This document shows positions 23,107 through 31,247 of a stretch of 34,983 nucleotides of DNA, piece by piece. Each line of letters opens with the position of its first letter. Position 1 is the stretch's first letter. A program made the translations under genes and the position numbers. This stretch comes from Oscillospiraceae bacterium (GTDB lineage Bacteria > Bacillota > Clostridia > Oscillospirales > UBA929): positions 1-34,983 of the forward strand of contig WRCJ01000004.1 of assembly GCA_009784085.1 (NCBI GenBank), written 5' to 3'. The notes under the pieces are model-generated. The model was not told where the DNA came from. It saw only the letters and a program-made list of their open reading frames with translations, and did not search any database.

Positions 23107-25821
23107 TTATCTCCCTACAGTTTTTTCCAGGATGCCGTTCACCAGCGCCAAGGCGCCTTCCGCTTTGGAAATGTCCTTTCCGCCACCCATGGCGCTGTCC
23201 GGGCGGCCCCCGCCCGACCCGCCCGCGGCCTTGGAGACCTGCCGGACAATGTCCCCGGCGCGGATCCCCCGCATGACAGCGTTTTTGCCACAGACTGCCA
23301 GGAAGGTGAGGTTGTTCTGCTGTGTCCCCGCCAGCACGGCCACCACATCCGGGTCTTTCTCCCGCAGGAAGTCGCCGGCCTGGCGCAGATCGCCGGGCGC
23401 CGTTTCCGGCATCACAACCGTGATGAGTTTGCAGCCGGCCACATCCCGTGCTTCGGCACATAGCCTGTCCATCTCGGCCTTGAGGTTGGCGGCACGTAGC
23501 CTATCCATCTCGCGCCGGGCATCCTTGAGTTCGGACAACACTTGCGCGGCGCGGCGGAGAAGGTCATCGGGCTTGGCCTTGTAGCACTGCGCCAAATCAG
23601 AAAGCGTCCGGCCATCGGCCCGCGCGTCCTCGAAGGCCCGCAGGCCCACATGCGCCTCGATGCGGCGCACGCCGGCGGCCACCGACGACTCGCCGCGCAA
23701 CACAAAGGATCCGATTCCGGAGGTGTTGGGCAGGTGGGTGCCGCCGCAAAGCTCAGTGGACAGGTCGCCCATCTTGACCACGCGAACGAGATCGCCATAC
23801 TTTTCGCCGAACAGGGCCGTGGCGCCCAACGCCTTGGCCTCGTCCATGGCCATCTCCGAGATATCCACGGCGGTCATGGTCAGGGCCATGGTATTGACCG
23901 AATGCTCGATCATCGCCAGCTGTTCTTGGGTGCAGGCGGAATGGTGGGTGAAGTCAAAACGCAGGCGATCCGGCTCGACCAAGGATCCGGCTTGCTGCAC
24001 GTGGTTGCCTAGAGCTTGACGCAACGCGCTGTGGAGCAAATGGGTCGCCGAATGGGCCCGGGCAATGGCCGCCCGCCGCCCGGCGTCCACCTCGGCCTTC
24101 ACGGTGTCGCCCCGGGACAGCTCGCCGGCTTCAACGAAGCCGATATGCAGGAACTTTCCGTCCTTCATGCGCCTCATGTCATCCACGCGCACCAGGGCGC
24201 CCTCCGAGATCAAGCGGCCGGCGTCGGAGATTTGGCCGCCGCTCTCGGCCCAGAAGGGCGTTTGATCCAGCACGATATTGACTGGATCCCCTTCCGAAAC
24301 ACTGTCGCGCAACTGATCCCCCGAGACAAGGGCCAGGACGCGGCCTTCGCTTGCCAGTTTGTCATAGCCGAGGAACACGGTGGCAAGATCGCGATTAAGG
24401 CCGAGATCCATGCCGGCCCAGCCTAGATCCCCCTGGGACTTGCGCGCCTGGCGGGCGCGTTCCCGTTGCTGTTGCATCAGATCGTCAAAAGCCTGCCGGT
24501 CGAGGGTCATGCCCTCCTCCGCCAGTATCTCCTGCGTCAGATCGACTGGGAAACCAAAGGTGTCGTAGAGCCGGAAGGCATCGGCGCCCGGTAGTGTCGT
24601 ACCCGGCAGCGTCGTGCCCGGCAGGTCGGCGTCTGGTTGAGCCGCGCCCGGCAACGTCGTGCCCGGGAGGTCTGTGCCCGAGGCGGCTCGCGCAGCCGCG
24701 ATGGATTCACGCAACAACAGGAGGCCCGCGTCGAGGGTTTTCTCAAAGCGTTCTTCCTCCATGCGGATGACCTGTTCGATATGCGCGGCCCGGGCGCGAA
24801 GTTCCGGATAGGCCGCTTCGCTGTTTTGGATGACCGTGCGGCACACCTGGAACAGGAAGGGTTTTTCCACGCCCAAAAGCCGCCCGTGCCGCGCCGCCCG
24901 GCGCAACAGCCGCCGCAGCACGTAGCCGCGCCCCTCGTTGGAGGGCAGGATGCCGTCGCAGACCATCATCGTGGTCGATCGGATGTGGTCGGTGACAATG
25001 CGCAACGAAATGTCGCTCTTCTCGTCCCGGTGGTAAGCCACGCCGGTGATCGCCGAGATCTCTTCTCGGATGCTCCGGAAGGTGTCCACCTCAAAGATGC
25101 TGTCCACGCCCTGCATCAGGCAAGCCAGCCGCTCCAGGCCCAAGCCCGTGTCGATGTTTTTCTGCTTGAGGGGCGTGTACTGCCCCTGCCCGTCGCCATG
25201 GAACTGGGTAAAGACCAGGTTCCAAAACTCCACATAGCGATCGCAGTCGCAACCCACCTTGCAATCGGCGGCGCCGCAACTGTATCCCTCTCCGCGGTCG
25301 AAATAGATTTCGGAACACGGGCCGCACGGTCCTATGCCAATCTCCCAGAAATTGTCGGCCTTCCCCAGCCTGGTCATGTGGGCGGCATCGACGCCGACCT
25401 CATTCGTCCAGATGTCCCACGCCTCGTCGTCGTCCAGGTACACCGACACATAGAGTTTCTCCCGGGGCATGCCCAACGTCTCGGTGCAAAACTCCCAAGC
25501 CCAGCGCGCCGCCTCCCGCTTGAAGTAGTCGCCAAAGGAAAAGCTGCCCAGCATTTCGAAGAAGGTGGCGTGGCGCGAGGTCTGGCCCACCCGCTCGATA
25601 TCGGGCGTGCGGATGCATTTTTGGCAGGTCGTCGCCCGCTTGCTGGGCGGCGTGAGTTCCCCTGAAAAATACGGCTTGAGGGGCGCCATGCCCGAGTTGA
25701 TGAGCAACAGGGAGGCGTCCCCCTGCGGGATGAGGGGGAAACTGGGCAGGCGCAAGTGTGCCTTGCCCTCGAAGAACGATAGGAATTCCTCCCGGATAGC
25801 GTTGAGTCCCATAGATCGCAT
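23107..25821 (-). CDS. alaS: Alanyl-tRNA synthetase with repeat insertion
   Basis: The 904-residue enzyme charges tRNA-Ala in the cytoplasm. All domains are present: a class II core (residues about 1-250, with ATFFEMLGSFSFGDYF and GIGPCGPCSEIYFDRG), the tRNA-binding helical region, the editing domain with zinc ligands HSATH (590-594) and CGGTH (692-696), and the C-Ala domain ending in GGSGGGRPDSAMGGGKD. Start at 25821 is supported by AGGAGGG; an upstream ATG at 25848 lacks a site. Residues about 381-412 (LPGTT/LPGAA repeats) are inserted just before ADAFRLYDTFGFP, where relatives have a short loop. The repeat lies at a surface junction and should be tolerated. Confidence 0.97.
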   Translation of the reverse strand: MRSMGLNAIREEFLSFFEGKAHLRLPSFPLIPQGDASLLLINSGMAPLKPYFSGELTPPSKRATTCQKCIRTPDIERVGQTSRHATFFEMLGSFSFGDYFKREAARWAWEFCTETLGMPREKLYVSVYLDDDEAWDIWTNEVGVDAAHMTRLGKADNFWEIGIGPCGPCSEIYFDRGEGYSCGAADCKVGCDCDRYVEFWNLVFTQFHGDGQGQYTPLKQKNIDTGLGLERLACLMQGVDSIFEVDTFRSIREEISAITGVAYHRDEKSDISLRIVTDHIRSTTMMVCDGILPSNEGRGYVLRRLLRRAARHGRLLGVEKPFLFQVCRTVIQNSEAAYPELRARAAHIEQVIRMEEERFEKTLDAGLLLLRESIAAARAASGTDLPGTTLPGAAQPDADLPGTTLPGTTLPGADAFRLYDTFGFPVDLTQEILAEEGMTLDRQAFDDLMQQQRERARQARKSQGDLGWAGMDLGLNRDLATVFLGYDKLASEGRVLALVSGDQLRDSVSEGDPVNIVLDQTPFWAESGGQISDAGRLISEGALVRVDDMRRMKDGKFLHIGFVEAGELSRGDTVKAEVDAGRRAAIARAHSATHLLHSALRQALGNHVQQAGSLVEPDRLRFDFTHHSACTQEQLAMIEHSVNTMALTMTAVDISEMAMDEAKALGATALFGEKYGDLVRVVKMGDLSTELCGGTHLPNTSGIGSFVLRGESSVAAGVRRIEAHVGLRAFEDARADGRTLSDLAQCYKAKPDDLLRRAAQVLSELKDARREMDRLRAANLKAEMDRLCAEARDVAGCKLITVVMPETAPGDLRQAGDFLREKDPDVVAVLAGTQQNNLTFLAVCGKNAVMRGIRAGDIVRQVSKAAGGSGGGRPDSAMGGGKDISKAEGALALVNGILEKTVGR
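24586..24681. repeat. 15-bp in-frame repeat in alaS
   Basis: Six imperfect copies of a 15-bp unit (GTCGTGCCCGGCAGC and variants) encode Leu-Pro-Gly-Thr-Thr-like pentapeptides. Confidence 0.88.
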
Positions 25822-25852
25822 AGGGGATACCCTCCTGTGTGAATTCAATATT

Positions 25853-25947
25853 ATCGCGGTTAATCGGGCGGCGGGTCGACGTTGGCTAATCGGGCGGCGG
25901 GTCGGGCGGCGGGTCGCCGTTGGCTAATCGGCCGGCGGGTCGACGTT
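25853..25947. repeat. Duplicated 3' end of mltG
   Basis: The last codons and stop of mltG (reading VDPPAD then stop) recur twice more downstream in the 102-bp gap to alaS, as units containing CGGGCGGCGGGTCGACGTTG and TTGGCTAATC. The unit is about 26-37 bp, so extra copies fall outside the gene. Confidence 0.8.
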
Positions 25948-27144
25948 GCCTGATCGCCTGGCCGCGTTTGCCTCGTTGACGACAATCTGGTGTTCTTCAT
26001 AGGTCTTCGAGTATTGATGCACGCCATCCTTGTTTAAGGCATAGAAGTAAAAGTCTGTTTCCTCCGGATCCAGCGCGGCGGTCAAAGAGGATTCGCCGGG
26101 GGAACAGATGGGGCCGGGCGGCAAGCCTGGGTTGCGGTAGGTGTTGTAGGGGCTGTCGATGAGCTTGTCTATCTCGGTCAACGTTTCTTGACCAGGCAAC
26201 GTGTAGAGGAGGGTGGCGTCGATCTCCAGGTATACGAATCTTTCCGGATAGTGCAGGCGGTTGTGGATGACAGAGGATACGAGGTAGGCGTCATTGACAT
26301 CGGCCGCCTCGCGTTCTATCATGGCGGCAATGGTTACCGCTTGATAGATGGACAGCCCCATCTCGTCCGCCCGCTCCCGCATCTTGTCGGTCAGTTTATT
26401 GTTAAAGTTGCTCAGCATCTTTTGCAGGACTTTGACAGGATCGTCCCCCAAGTAAAAATCATAGGTGTCCGGGAAGAGGAAGCCTTCCAGGCGGTTTACG
26501 GTTTTGGGCAGACCTTCCAGAAAGCTGTATTGGAAGTCGTGCGTCCGTGCCGCCATCCACAGTTCTTCCTCTGTGCATACGCCCCTTTCATCCAGGCGCG
26601 CAAATATCTTTTTGAGCGTGAATCCCTCCGGGATAGTCACCTTGACCTCCGATCGGAACTGGGAATCCTTTTTCATGGCGTTCACAATGGCCATGTAATC
26701 CAGGTTGAGCGCGACGACATATGTGCCGGGGACAATCTTCTCCTCGGCGCCGGTGACGCTGGCGAACAATTTAAATATCCAAGGGTATCCGATCAGATCC
26801 TTTTCCAGCAACTTGTTGGCGATGTCGGATATTGTGTCGTCCTCTTCGACGATCACGGTAACCTCGCCATCCGGTTTGGAAAACCCCATCACTTCCTCGA
26901 TGGCAGTCCATGCCAAACTGGCGAGAATAGCCGAAATGCCGACCACAAATAGAAAGTACAGTATACCGGTCAAACAGCCGGTTTGGAGACGGTTGCGTTT
27001 GAAAAGCGGGACAGGCGTTCGGCCATGGCCGACTTTTGTCACGGACAACGCGCCGCCCCGGGCGCCGGTGTCCCTGCGCGCCAGCTGGTTCCGATTTGAC
27101 TGCCGCGCCAGCTGGCTCCGATTTGACTGCTTCGGCTTCGCCAT
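25924..27144 (-). CDS. mltG: Endolytic murein transglycosylase MltG
   Basis: The 406-residue protein should cleave nascent peptidoglycan strands at the membrane and end glycan chain growth. A cytoplasmic basic tail (1-54) is followed by one membrane helix (about 57-82), a LysM-like region and the YceG core. The catalytic Glu is probably E277 in AAMIEREAADVND. The family segment YNTYRNPGLPPGPICSPG (333-350) and a C-terminal FYFYALNKDGVHQYSKTYEEH are present. The cytoplasmic tail contains two copies of a nine-residue repeat (QSNRSQLAR/QSNRNQLAR) from a 27-bp duplication. TTAGGAG precedes the ATG. The gene lies 29 bp after the DJ-1 gene and upstream of alaS. Confidence 0.93.
   Translation of the reverse strand: MAKPKQSNRSQLARQSNRNQLARRDTGARGGALSVTKVGHGRTPVPLFKRNRLQTGCLTGILYFLFVVGISAILASLAWTAIEEVMGFSKPDGEVTVIVEEDDTISDIANKLLEKDLIGYPWIFKLFASVTGAEEKIVPGTYVVALNLDYMAIVNAMKKDSQFRSEVKVTIPEGFTLKKIFARLDERGVCTEEELWMAARTHDFQYSFLEGLPKTVNRLEGFLFPDTYDFYLGDDPVKVLQKMLSNFNNKLTDKMRERADEMGLSIYQAVTIAAMIEREAADVNDAYLVSSVIHNRLHYPERFVYLEIDATLLYTLPGQETLTEIDKLIDSPYNTYRNPGLPPGPICSPGESSLTAALDPEETDFYFYALNKDGVHQYSKTYEEHQIVVNEANAARRSGNVDPPAD
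27076..27133. repeat. 27-bp duplication in mltG
   Basis: Two near-identical 27-bp units (CGCGCCAGCTGGTTCCGATT plus TGACTGC) encode the QSNRxQLAR repeat. Confidence 0.85.
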
Positions 27145-27146
27145 AG

Positions 27147-27181
27147 CGATGCTCCTAACTAACTAATAACTAACTAACTCT
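27147..27181. repeat. 4-bp repeat between the DJ-1 gene and mltG
   Basis: AACTAACTAATAACTAACTAAC spacing reads as repeated TAAC units (split here by one ATA) and overlaps the stop of the DJ-1 gene. Confidence 0.7.
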
Positions 27182-27725
27182 TTTGGTAATATATCTCGCG
27201 GCGAATGGCTTCGGCGACCGGCTGCCCGCGCAGGAGCGACACCAAAGCCAACGCGAAATCGGTGGCGGCGCCGGCGGCTTTGGCGGTCACAAAGGGGGGG
27301 TCTGTCACAACTTGGCTGTCGCGCTCCAAGGCAGCGCCATGACTGCGCAATGTTTCCTCGCAAGAGGGGAAGCAGACGGCGCGCCGCCCAGACAGCAAGC
27401 CCAGCTCGGCCAGCAACCCAGGGGCGGCGCAGATGGCGCCGATGGGTTTCCCCCACTTCGACACATCTTTTATCAGCGAAGTGACGGCCTGGCTGGATCG
27501 GAAATGCGCGACGCCAGGGCCGCCCGGCAACACGAGCATCTCCAAATCCAGCAGGATCACCTCTTTGAGCGATGCGTCCGCTTCCACCGTAAACCCGTGG
27601 CTGGAGGTGACGCGGCGGGTGGTCACGCCCACCGTGGTCAGCGGGATATTGGCGCGGCGCAGGATATCGATGGGCACAACAGCCTCAATATCCTCAAATC
27701 CGTCGGCCAAAAGCAAGTATACCAT
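27174..27725 (-). CDS. DJ-1/PfpI family protein
   Basis: The 183-residue protein has the class I glutamine amidotransferase-like fold of DJ-1/YajL proteins. The nucleophile-elbow Cys is C99 in AICAAPGLL, and the supporting Glu is E14 in GFEDIEAVVP. Family members are linked to protein or nucleotide deglycation, chaperone activity and oxidative stress; which applies here is unknown. GAGGAGTGAG precedes the ATG. It lies in the co-directional run between the Eis-like GNAT and mltG. The 29-bp gap to mltG consists of TTAG/AACT repeats. Confidence 0.88.
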   Translation of the reverse strand: MVYLLLADGFEDIEAVVPIDILRRANIPLTTVGVTTRRVTSSHGFTVEADASLKEVILLDLEMLVLPGGPGVAHFRSSQAVTSLIKDVSKWGKPIGAICAAPGLLAELGLLSGRRAVCFPSCEETLRSHGAALERDSQVVTDPPFVTAKAAGAATDFALALVSLLRGQPVAEAIRREIYYQKS

Positions 27726-27739
27726 GGGATGCTCACTCC

Positions 27740-27777
27740 TCTGTCAGTTGTCAGTTGTCTGTTGTCAGTTGTGCATG
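27740..27777. repeat. 7-bp repeat at the end of the GNAT gene
   Basis: About four TGTCAGT-like heptamers (one with TCTG) overlap the stop codon of the Eis-like gene and extend to the ribosome binding site of the DJ-1 gene. Confidence 0.75.
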
Positions 27778-28748
27778 AGTTGCATATAGGGGGCGCCATC
27801 GGAAAAGAGAAGCTCTGTGAAGCTTGCGATATCAAGCGTATCCTCGAAGGCGGGGCCGGGGTCGTGGTCGGGGTCGTGGCCGGGGTCGTGGCTGGGGCCG
27901 GGGGTGCGTGGAGGTGTGTTGCCTGAGTTCCAGGGGGCATGCGGGTCGTCCAGTTTGCGCGGGGGGATGCGCAGGGCGTTCTGCCGCGCCACGCCGGATA
28001 CCAGGGCGGCGTTTACCACCCGCAGGCATCCTGTGGGCCTCTCCGGGCCGTCTTCCCGCGCGCCGGGGCCGAAGCATTCCATCGGCGGGGCATCGTCGCC
28101 CCGGGGGAACACGGCATACCCAAGGGCGCCGTCCAAAAGGATTCGCCCGCCGCCCAACGCGCACTCGCGCAACGCGCCGCGCCAGTGTTCGGGCGTGCGG
28201 CGGACATGCGGCCTGCCGGCGAGCGACGTTTCGTAGAGGGCATCCAGCAGCGGGATGTGTCCCTCGTCGGCCGGCTGAGGCGTCCCGGAAAAATCGTAAG
28301 CCAAGGGCGGTTGGGTGAACACCGGCGCGAACCCAAAGGATCGGTAGTAGGCGAACAGCCATTGTTGCTGAGGGATCAGTGCGGCAAAGGCTACGCCGCG
28401 CAGATGCATCTCGAAGAGTGCTTGGTCGAGAAGGTCGCCAGCCAGCCCGCGCCGGCGGAAATCGGGATGCGTCCCCACGCCGTAGATGTAAGACAGTGGC
28501 ATATCGCGCCCCAACCAGGTAAACGTGTAGGGCATCATGTGCAACATGGCCACGACCTGCCCATGATCTTGCGCCTGCCCATGCCCATGCCCCGCCTCGC
28601 ACAGCAAGGCATGGGAAGGATCGTACAACGCCTTGAAAAAGTACGCCGTAAAGAGATCCTCGCCGGGGAAACAGGCTTCCCACAAGGCCATGACGGCGGG
28701 AGAATCCCCAGCCTGGGCGTAACGAATCGTCAATTGATTGTTATCCAT
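27765..28748 (-). CDS. Eis-like GNAT acetyltransferase
   Basis: The 327-residue protein has an N-terminal GNAT domain: IRYAQAGDSPAVMALWEACF, the acetyl-CoA loop THPDFRRRGLAGDLL (about 93-107) and QQWLFAYYRSFGF. A second domain follows, and the end (SFTELLFSDG) resembles the SCP2-like tail of Eis-type enzymes, which acetylate amines. Two repeat-derived insertions are odd: GHGHGQAQDHGQ at 53-64, in the first GNAT half, and PGPSHDPGHDPDHDPGPAF near residues 285-305. The gene overlaps the end of the DUF2156 gene by 8 bp. The substrate is unknown. Confidence 0.82.
   Translation of the reverse strand: MDNNQLTIRYAQAGDSPAVMALWEACFPGEDLFTAYFFKALYDPSHALLCEAGHGHGQAQDHGQVVAMLHMMPYTFTWLGRDMPLSYIYGVGTHPDFRRRGLAGDLLDQALFEMHLRGVAFAALIPQQQWLFAYYRSFGFAPVFTQPPLAYDFSGTPQPADEGHIPLLDALYETSLAGRPHVRRTPEHWRGALRECALGGGRILLDGALGYAVFPRGDDAPPMECFGPGAREDGPERPTGCLRVVNAALVSGVARQNALRIPPRKLDDPHAPWNSGNTPPRTPGPSHDPGHDPDHDPGPAFEDTLDIASFTELLFSDGAPYMQLMHN
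27845..27912. repeat. 12-bp in-frame repeat in the GNAT gene
   Basis: Units of the type GGGGTCGTGGCC recur about four times and encode HDPGHDPDHDPG-like sequence. Confidence 0.8.
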
Positions 28749-29688
28749 TGCTATTCATATTTATATCGATATCCGTATCCGTATCCGTATGCATTGCGGC
28801 GCGTACAGCCGTGTAGCGCATGAGCAATTCTATCGGGTGATAGGATAGCTTGGCGCGGCGTAAACCTTCCAGCCCTAAATCTTCCTCGCGGTTGACATAG
28901 GTCGCCCAAGAACCCTGGTGGCGCAAAAAGGCGCGGTTGATCATCTGATAGGCGCCCACCACATCGTAATCGGCCTTCTCGACATGGATGTCGATGGTAT
29001 CCGCCCCGCAGGGGGAACCCAGCGTGAAGGCTACTACGCGGCCATCGACGCGCAACAAGCCGCCGTAAGCGCCCAGCGATTCCAGGTTCTGCAGCAACAA
29101 CGTAATGGCGGCGGACTCCTCTTGCAGGGAGTGATTGGAGGCGTAGTTGTTTTTACGACACCAGATAGCCTGGAAGGCCCATACGTCGCCTATATTATCC
29201 GGCGATATCTCTTCATATGACCAGCGGCTGGCATATGTGCTTTCAAAGCGGGCGATGAAATTTCGCTTCGCGTGGTATTTCTTCCCAGGTAACGTTCGCA
29301 AATCGGAGGCCAGATACAAGTAGTCGGCGATGTCCGGGCAAGCGGTGAACGCATATCTGCCGGGCAACACGCCTTCCACCTTTTCCCGCGTGGCTTTCGT
29401 CAGGCCGCGCAATACTAGGGGGTATCGTTGTTCCTCGGTATATCGTTCCAGTTGCAACAGGGAGGCGCCCAAGTCCCCCGGCCCATAGGGCAGTAAAAAG
29501 GAGGGGTGCGCGCCCATGGCACTGCGTATATACAGCATGTCGCCCCAATCACACAGCGAAACCTTGAATTTGTCGCGCCACATGTACAACGCCGCAAAAG
29601 AACCTTCGCTGGTCTTCTCCCGAAAGAAATCTTTGTAGGAGAAAAACAATGGTTTGTGATGGATGTCGATGTCTTCAAACTTCAGCAT
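28741..29688 (-). CDS. DUF2156 protein (LPG synthase C-terminal-like)
   Basis: The 315-residue soluble protein matches the DUF2156 family, which has the double GNAT-like fold found in the C-terminal part of lysyl-phosphatidylglycerol synthases. Typical segments are FSYKDFFREKTSEGSFAALY, LRTLPGKKYHAKRNFIARF and VNREEDLGLEGLRRAKLSYH. No membrane helices are present, so it lacks the flippase part of MprF. Its true acceptor is unknown. The C-terminal tail TDTDTDIDINMNSNG comes from a 6-bp microsatellite. It overlaps the glycosyltransferase gene by 7 bp and the GNAT gene by 8 bp, which points to one operon. Confidence 0.88.
   Translation of the reverse strand: MLKFEDIDIHHKPLFFSYKDFFREKTSEGSFAALYMWRDKFKVSLCDWGDMLYIRSAMGAHPSFLLPYGPGDLGASLLQLERYTEEQRYPLVLRGLTKATREKVEGVLPGRYAFTACPDIADYLYLASDLRTLPGKKYHAKRNFIARFESTYASRWSYEEISPDNIGDVWAFQAIWCRKNNYASNHSLQEESAAITLLLQNLESLGAYGGLLRVDGRVVAFTLGSPCGADTIDIHVEKADYDVVGAYQMINRAFLRHQGSWATYVNREEDLGLEGLRRAKLSYHPIELLMRYTAVRAAMHTDTDTDIDINMNSNG
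28753..28793. repeat. 6-bp microsatellite at the end of the DUF2156 gene
   Basis: ATCCGT/ATCGAT-type hexamers encode alternating Asp-Thr and Asp-Ile at the C-terminus, a few bases from the start codon of the GNAT gene. Confidence 0.85.
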
Positions 29689-30416
29689 TTGATCCCCTTG
29701 GTTTTATATTTTCTTACCTTCAGCATAAAGGCGGGCAACCGGAAGACCCGGACAATGCGCTTGGGCTGGCGAAGTATGCGATACAGCCACTCCAGCCCCA
29801 ACCTGATAAACAGCTTCGGCGCCCGTTTCACGTTGCCGGCCCATACGTCCAAGGCGCCACCCAGGCCGACCAGCAACCGCGCACCGGTCATAACGCCGTA
29901 ACGTCGCATGAAAAGCTCCTGCTTTGGCGCCCCCAAGCAGACAAACAACGCATGGGCGCCGCTCTCCCTGACGGCTTCGGCGACGTCTTCCGGCGCGTCG
30001 GCGTATGAATAGCCGTCCAGCGTCCCGCAAATCGGAAGGCCCGGATGGGCGGCTTCCATGCGTTTCGCGGCTTCCTCGGCCACGCCGGGCTTCCCGCCAT
30101 AGAAGAAGACAGGGATCCCCCGCTCGGCCAGCGTCGGCAACAATGCCTCCGCAAAGTCGATGCCGGACACCCGTTGCGTGATAGGGTGCCCCAGCTTGCG
30201 CGCCGCCCTTACCACGCCCACGCCGTCCGGGAGCACCATGTCGGCGGCGCGCAACGCCCGGAGCAAGGCGGCGTCCCGGCACGCCAGCCATACGATCTCT
30301 GCGTTGGGCGTGACCACCGTGTGGGCATTCTCCCCGCCCAGGAAGGAAAGCGCGCGCTCCACGGCTTGGGGGAGGGTCAGGCAGTCGAAGGGGACGCCCA
30401 AAATGTCGCAGCGCAC
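29682..30416 (-). CDS. WecG/TagA/CpsF family glycosyltransferase
   Basis: The 244-residue protein belongs to the family that adds N-acetylmannosamine or related sugars to lipid-linked precursors of teichoic acids or exopolysaccharide. The family motif TPNAEIVWLA (36-45) and the catalytic Asp in ADMVLPDGVGVVRAARKLG (D64) are present, and LFVCLGAPKQELFM is typical. The C-terminal basic, hydrophobic segment (LGLEWLYRILRQPKRIVRV) fits membrane attachment. The start is a GTG at 30416 after GAGGGAGT. It is the first gene of the minus-strand run, so its promoter may serve the following genes. Confidence 0.9.
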   Translation of the reverse strand: MRCDILGVPFDCLTLPQAVERALSFLGGENAHTVVTPNAEIVWLACRDAALLRALRAADMVLPDGVGVVRAARKLGHPITQRVSGIDFAEALLPTLAERGIPVFFYGGKPGVAEEAAKRMEAAHPGLPICGTLDGYSYADAPEDVAEAVRESGAHALFVCLGAPKQELFMRRYGVMTGARLLVGLGGALDVWAGNVKRAPKLFIRLGLEWLYRILRQPKRIVRVFRLPAFMLKVRKYKTKGIKC

Positions 30417-30450
30417 GGCTTACTCCCTCTCTCGATGCAATCTCGCATCA

Positions 30451-30479
30451 ATTCTACCACACAACCGCATCGTTGGCAA
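30451..30479 (-). promoter_or_regulatory. Promoter of the glycosyltransferase operon
   Basis: On the minus strand TTGCCA (30474-30479) and TAGAAT (30451-30456) are 17 nt apart, about 35 bases before the GTG start. Confidence 0.65.
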
Positions 30480-30520
30480 GAGAGCATATATTTTTAGCAA
30501 GAGAGCATGTGCTTTTTAAT

Positions 30521-30542
30521 GGCGCCGATAAAAATCGGCGCC
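30521..30542. other. 9-bp perfect hairpin in the divergent gap
   Basis: GGCGCCGAT-AAAA-ATCGGCGCC lies between the two divergent promoters. No U-tract follows on either strand, so a terminator role is unlikely; an operator or insulator is possible. Confidence 0.6.
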
Positions 30543-30599
30543 CCTGTATGGGTCATGTGAAGGGCATTTCCAATAACTCTTTGCCCAGAAATTCTATTG

Positions 30600-30627
30600 T
30601 TTACATTTCGCTGATATGTGATATAAT
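30600..30627 (+). promoter_or_regulatory. Promoter of the abiE operon
   Basis: TTTACA (30600-30605) and TATAAT (30622-30627) are 16 nt apart, about 33 bases before the abiEi start. AbiEi-type antitoxins are known to repress their own promoter. Confidence 0.7.
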
Positions 30628-30659
30628 ATTAGCATAAAAAGAACAAGGAGGCGAACGGT

Positions 30660-31247
30660 ATGGATAACAGGCTCCAAGATGCCCTGCGGGAAAACGGCGG
30701 GTTTATTACCGTCGCTCAGGGCAAAAAAGCCGGTTTGTCGCACACAAGTATTTTGCGGGCGACAAAAGCCGGCCATATCGAGCGTGTCGCTCACGGCGTC
30801 TATGAAGCCGCCGATAAGTTTGACGATGTTTTATACGCAAGCCAACTACGTCGGCCGAAGATGATTTACTCTCACGGTACGGCGTTGTATTTGCATGACC
30901 TGTCCGACCGCGACCCGCTTAACCTTTCTGTCACCGTCCCGACTGGGTATAACACAAAGCAGCTTGTTTCGGAGGGGTTTACCGTTTTTTCAGTAAAAAA
31001 AGATTTGTATAGCAACGGTGCAACCAAAATCAAAACCAAGTATGATAACGAAGTCACAGCATATAACCTGGAGCGTACAATCTGCGATTGTGTCCGTAGC
31101 CGGAGCCGTATGGACGCGGAGATCGTGACCGAAGCCGTCAAGCGGTACGCACGGAGCAAAGACCGGGACGTTCACACGTTGATGGAAACGGCGGCTATGT
31201 TCGGCGTACAAAAAATCATGCGTACTTATATGGAGGTGTTACTGTGA
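30660..31247 (+). CDS. abiEi: AbiEi-type antitoxin (type IV toxin-antitoxin)
   Basis: The 195-residue protein matches AbiEi antitoxins: an N-terminal winged-helix region (about 1-60, GGFITVAQGKKAGLSHTSIL and HIERVAHGVYE) and a C-terminal domain with YSHGTALYLHDLSDRDPLNL and NLERTICDCVRS. AbiEi proteins counteract the toxin without binding it and repress their operon. AAGGAGG lies before the ATG. The stop overlaps the toxin start (GTGA), a standard arrangement. Base composition here is lower in GC than in the housekeeping run, which fits horizontal acquisition. Such systems can act as abortive phage defence and in element maintenance. Confidence 0.9.
   Translation: MDNRLQDALRENGGFITVAQGKKAGLSHTSILRATKAGHIERVAHGVYEAADKFDDVLYASQLRRPKMIYSHGTALYLHDLSDRDPLNLSVTVPTGYNTKQLVSEGFTVFSVKKDLYSNGATKIKTKYDNEVTAYNLERTICDCVRSRSRMDAEIVTEAVKRYARSKDRDVHTLMETAAMFGVQKIMRTYMEVLL

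Noticed and set aside
30521..30542. Hairpin as intrinsic terminator
   Set aside because: It has a strong stem but no U-tract on either side and lies between two divergent promoters.
30594..30794. Small minus-strand frame over the abiEi start
   Set aside because: It has no ribosome binding site or recognisable sequence and overlaps the abiE promoter and coding region.
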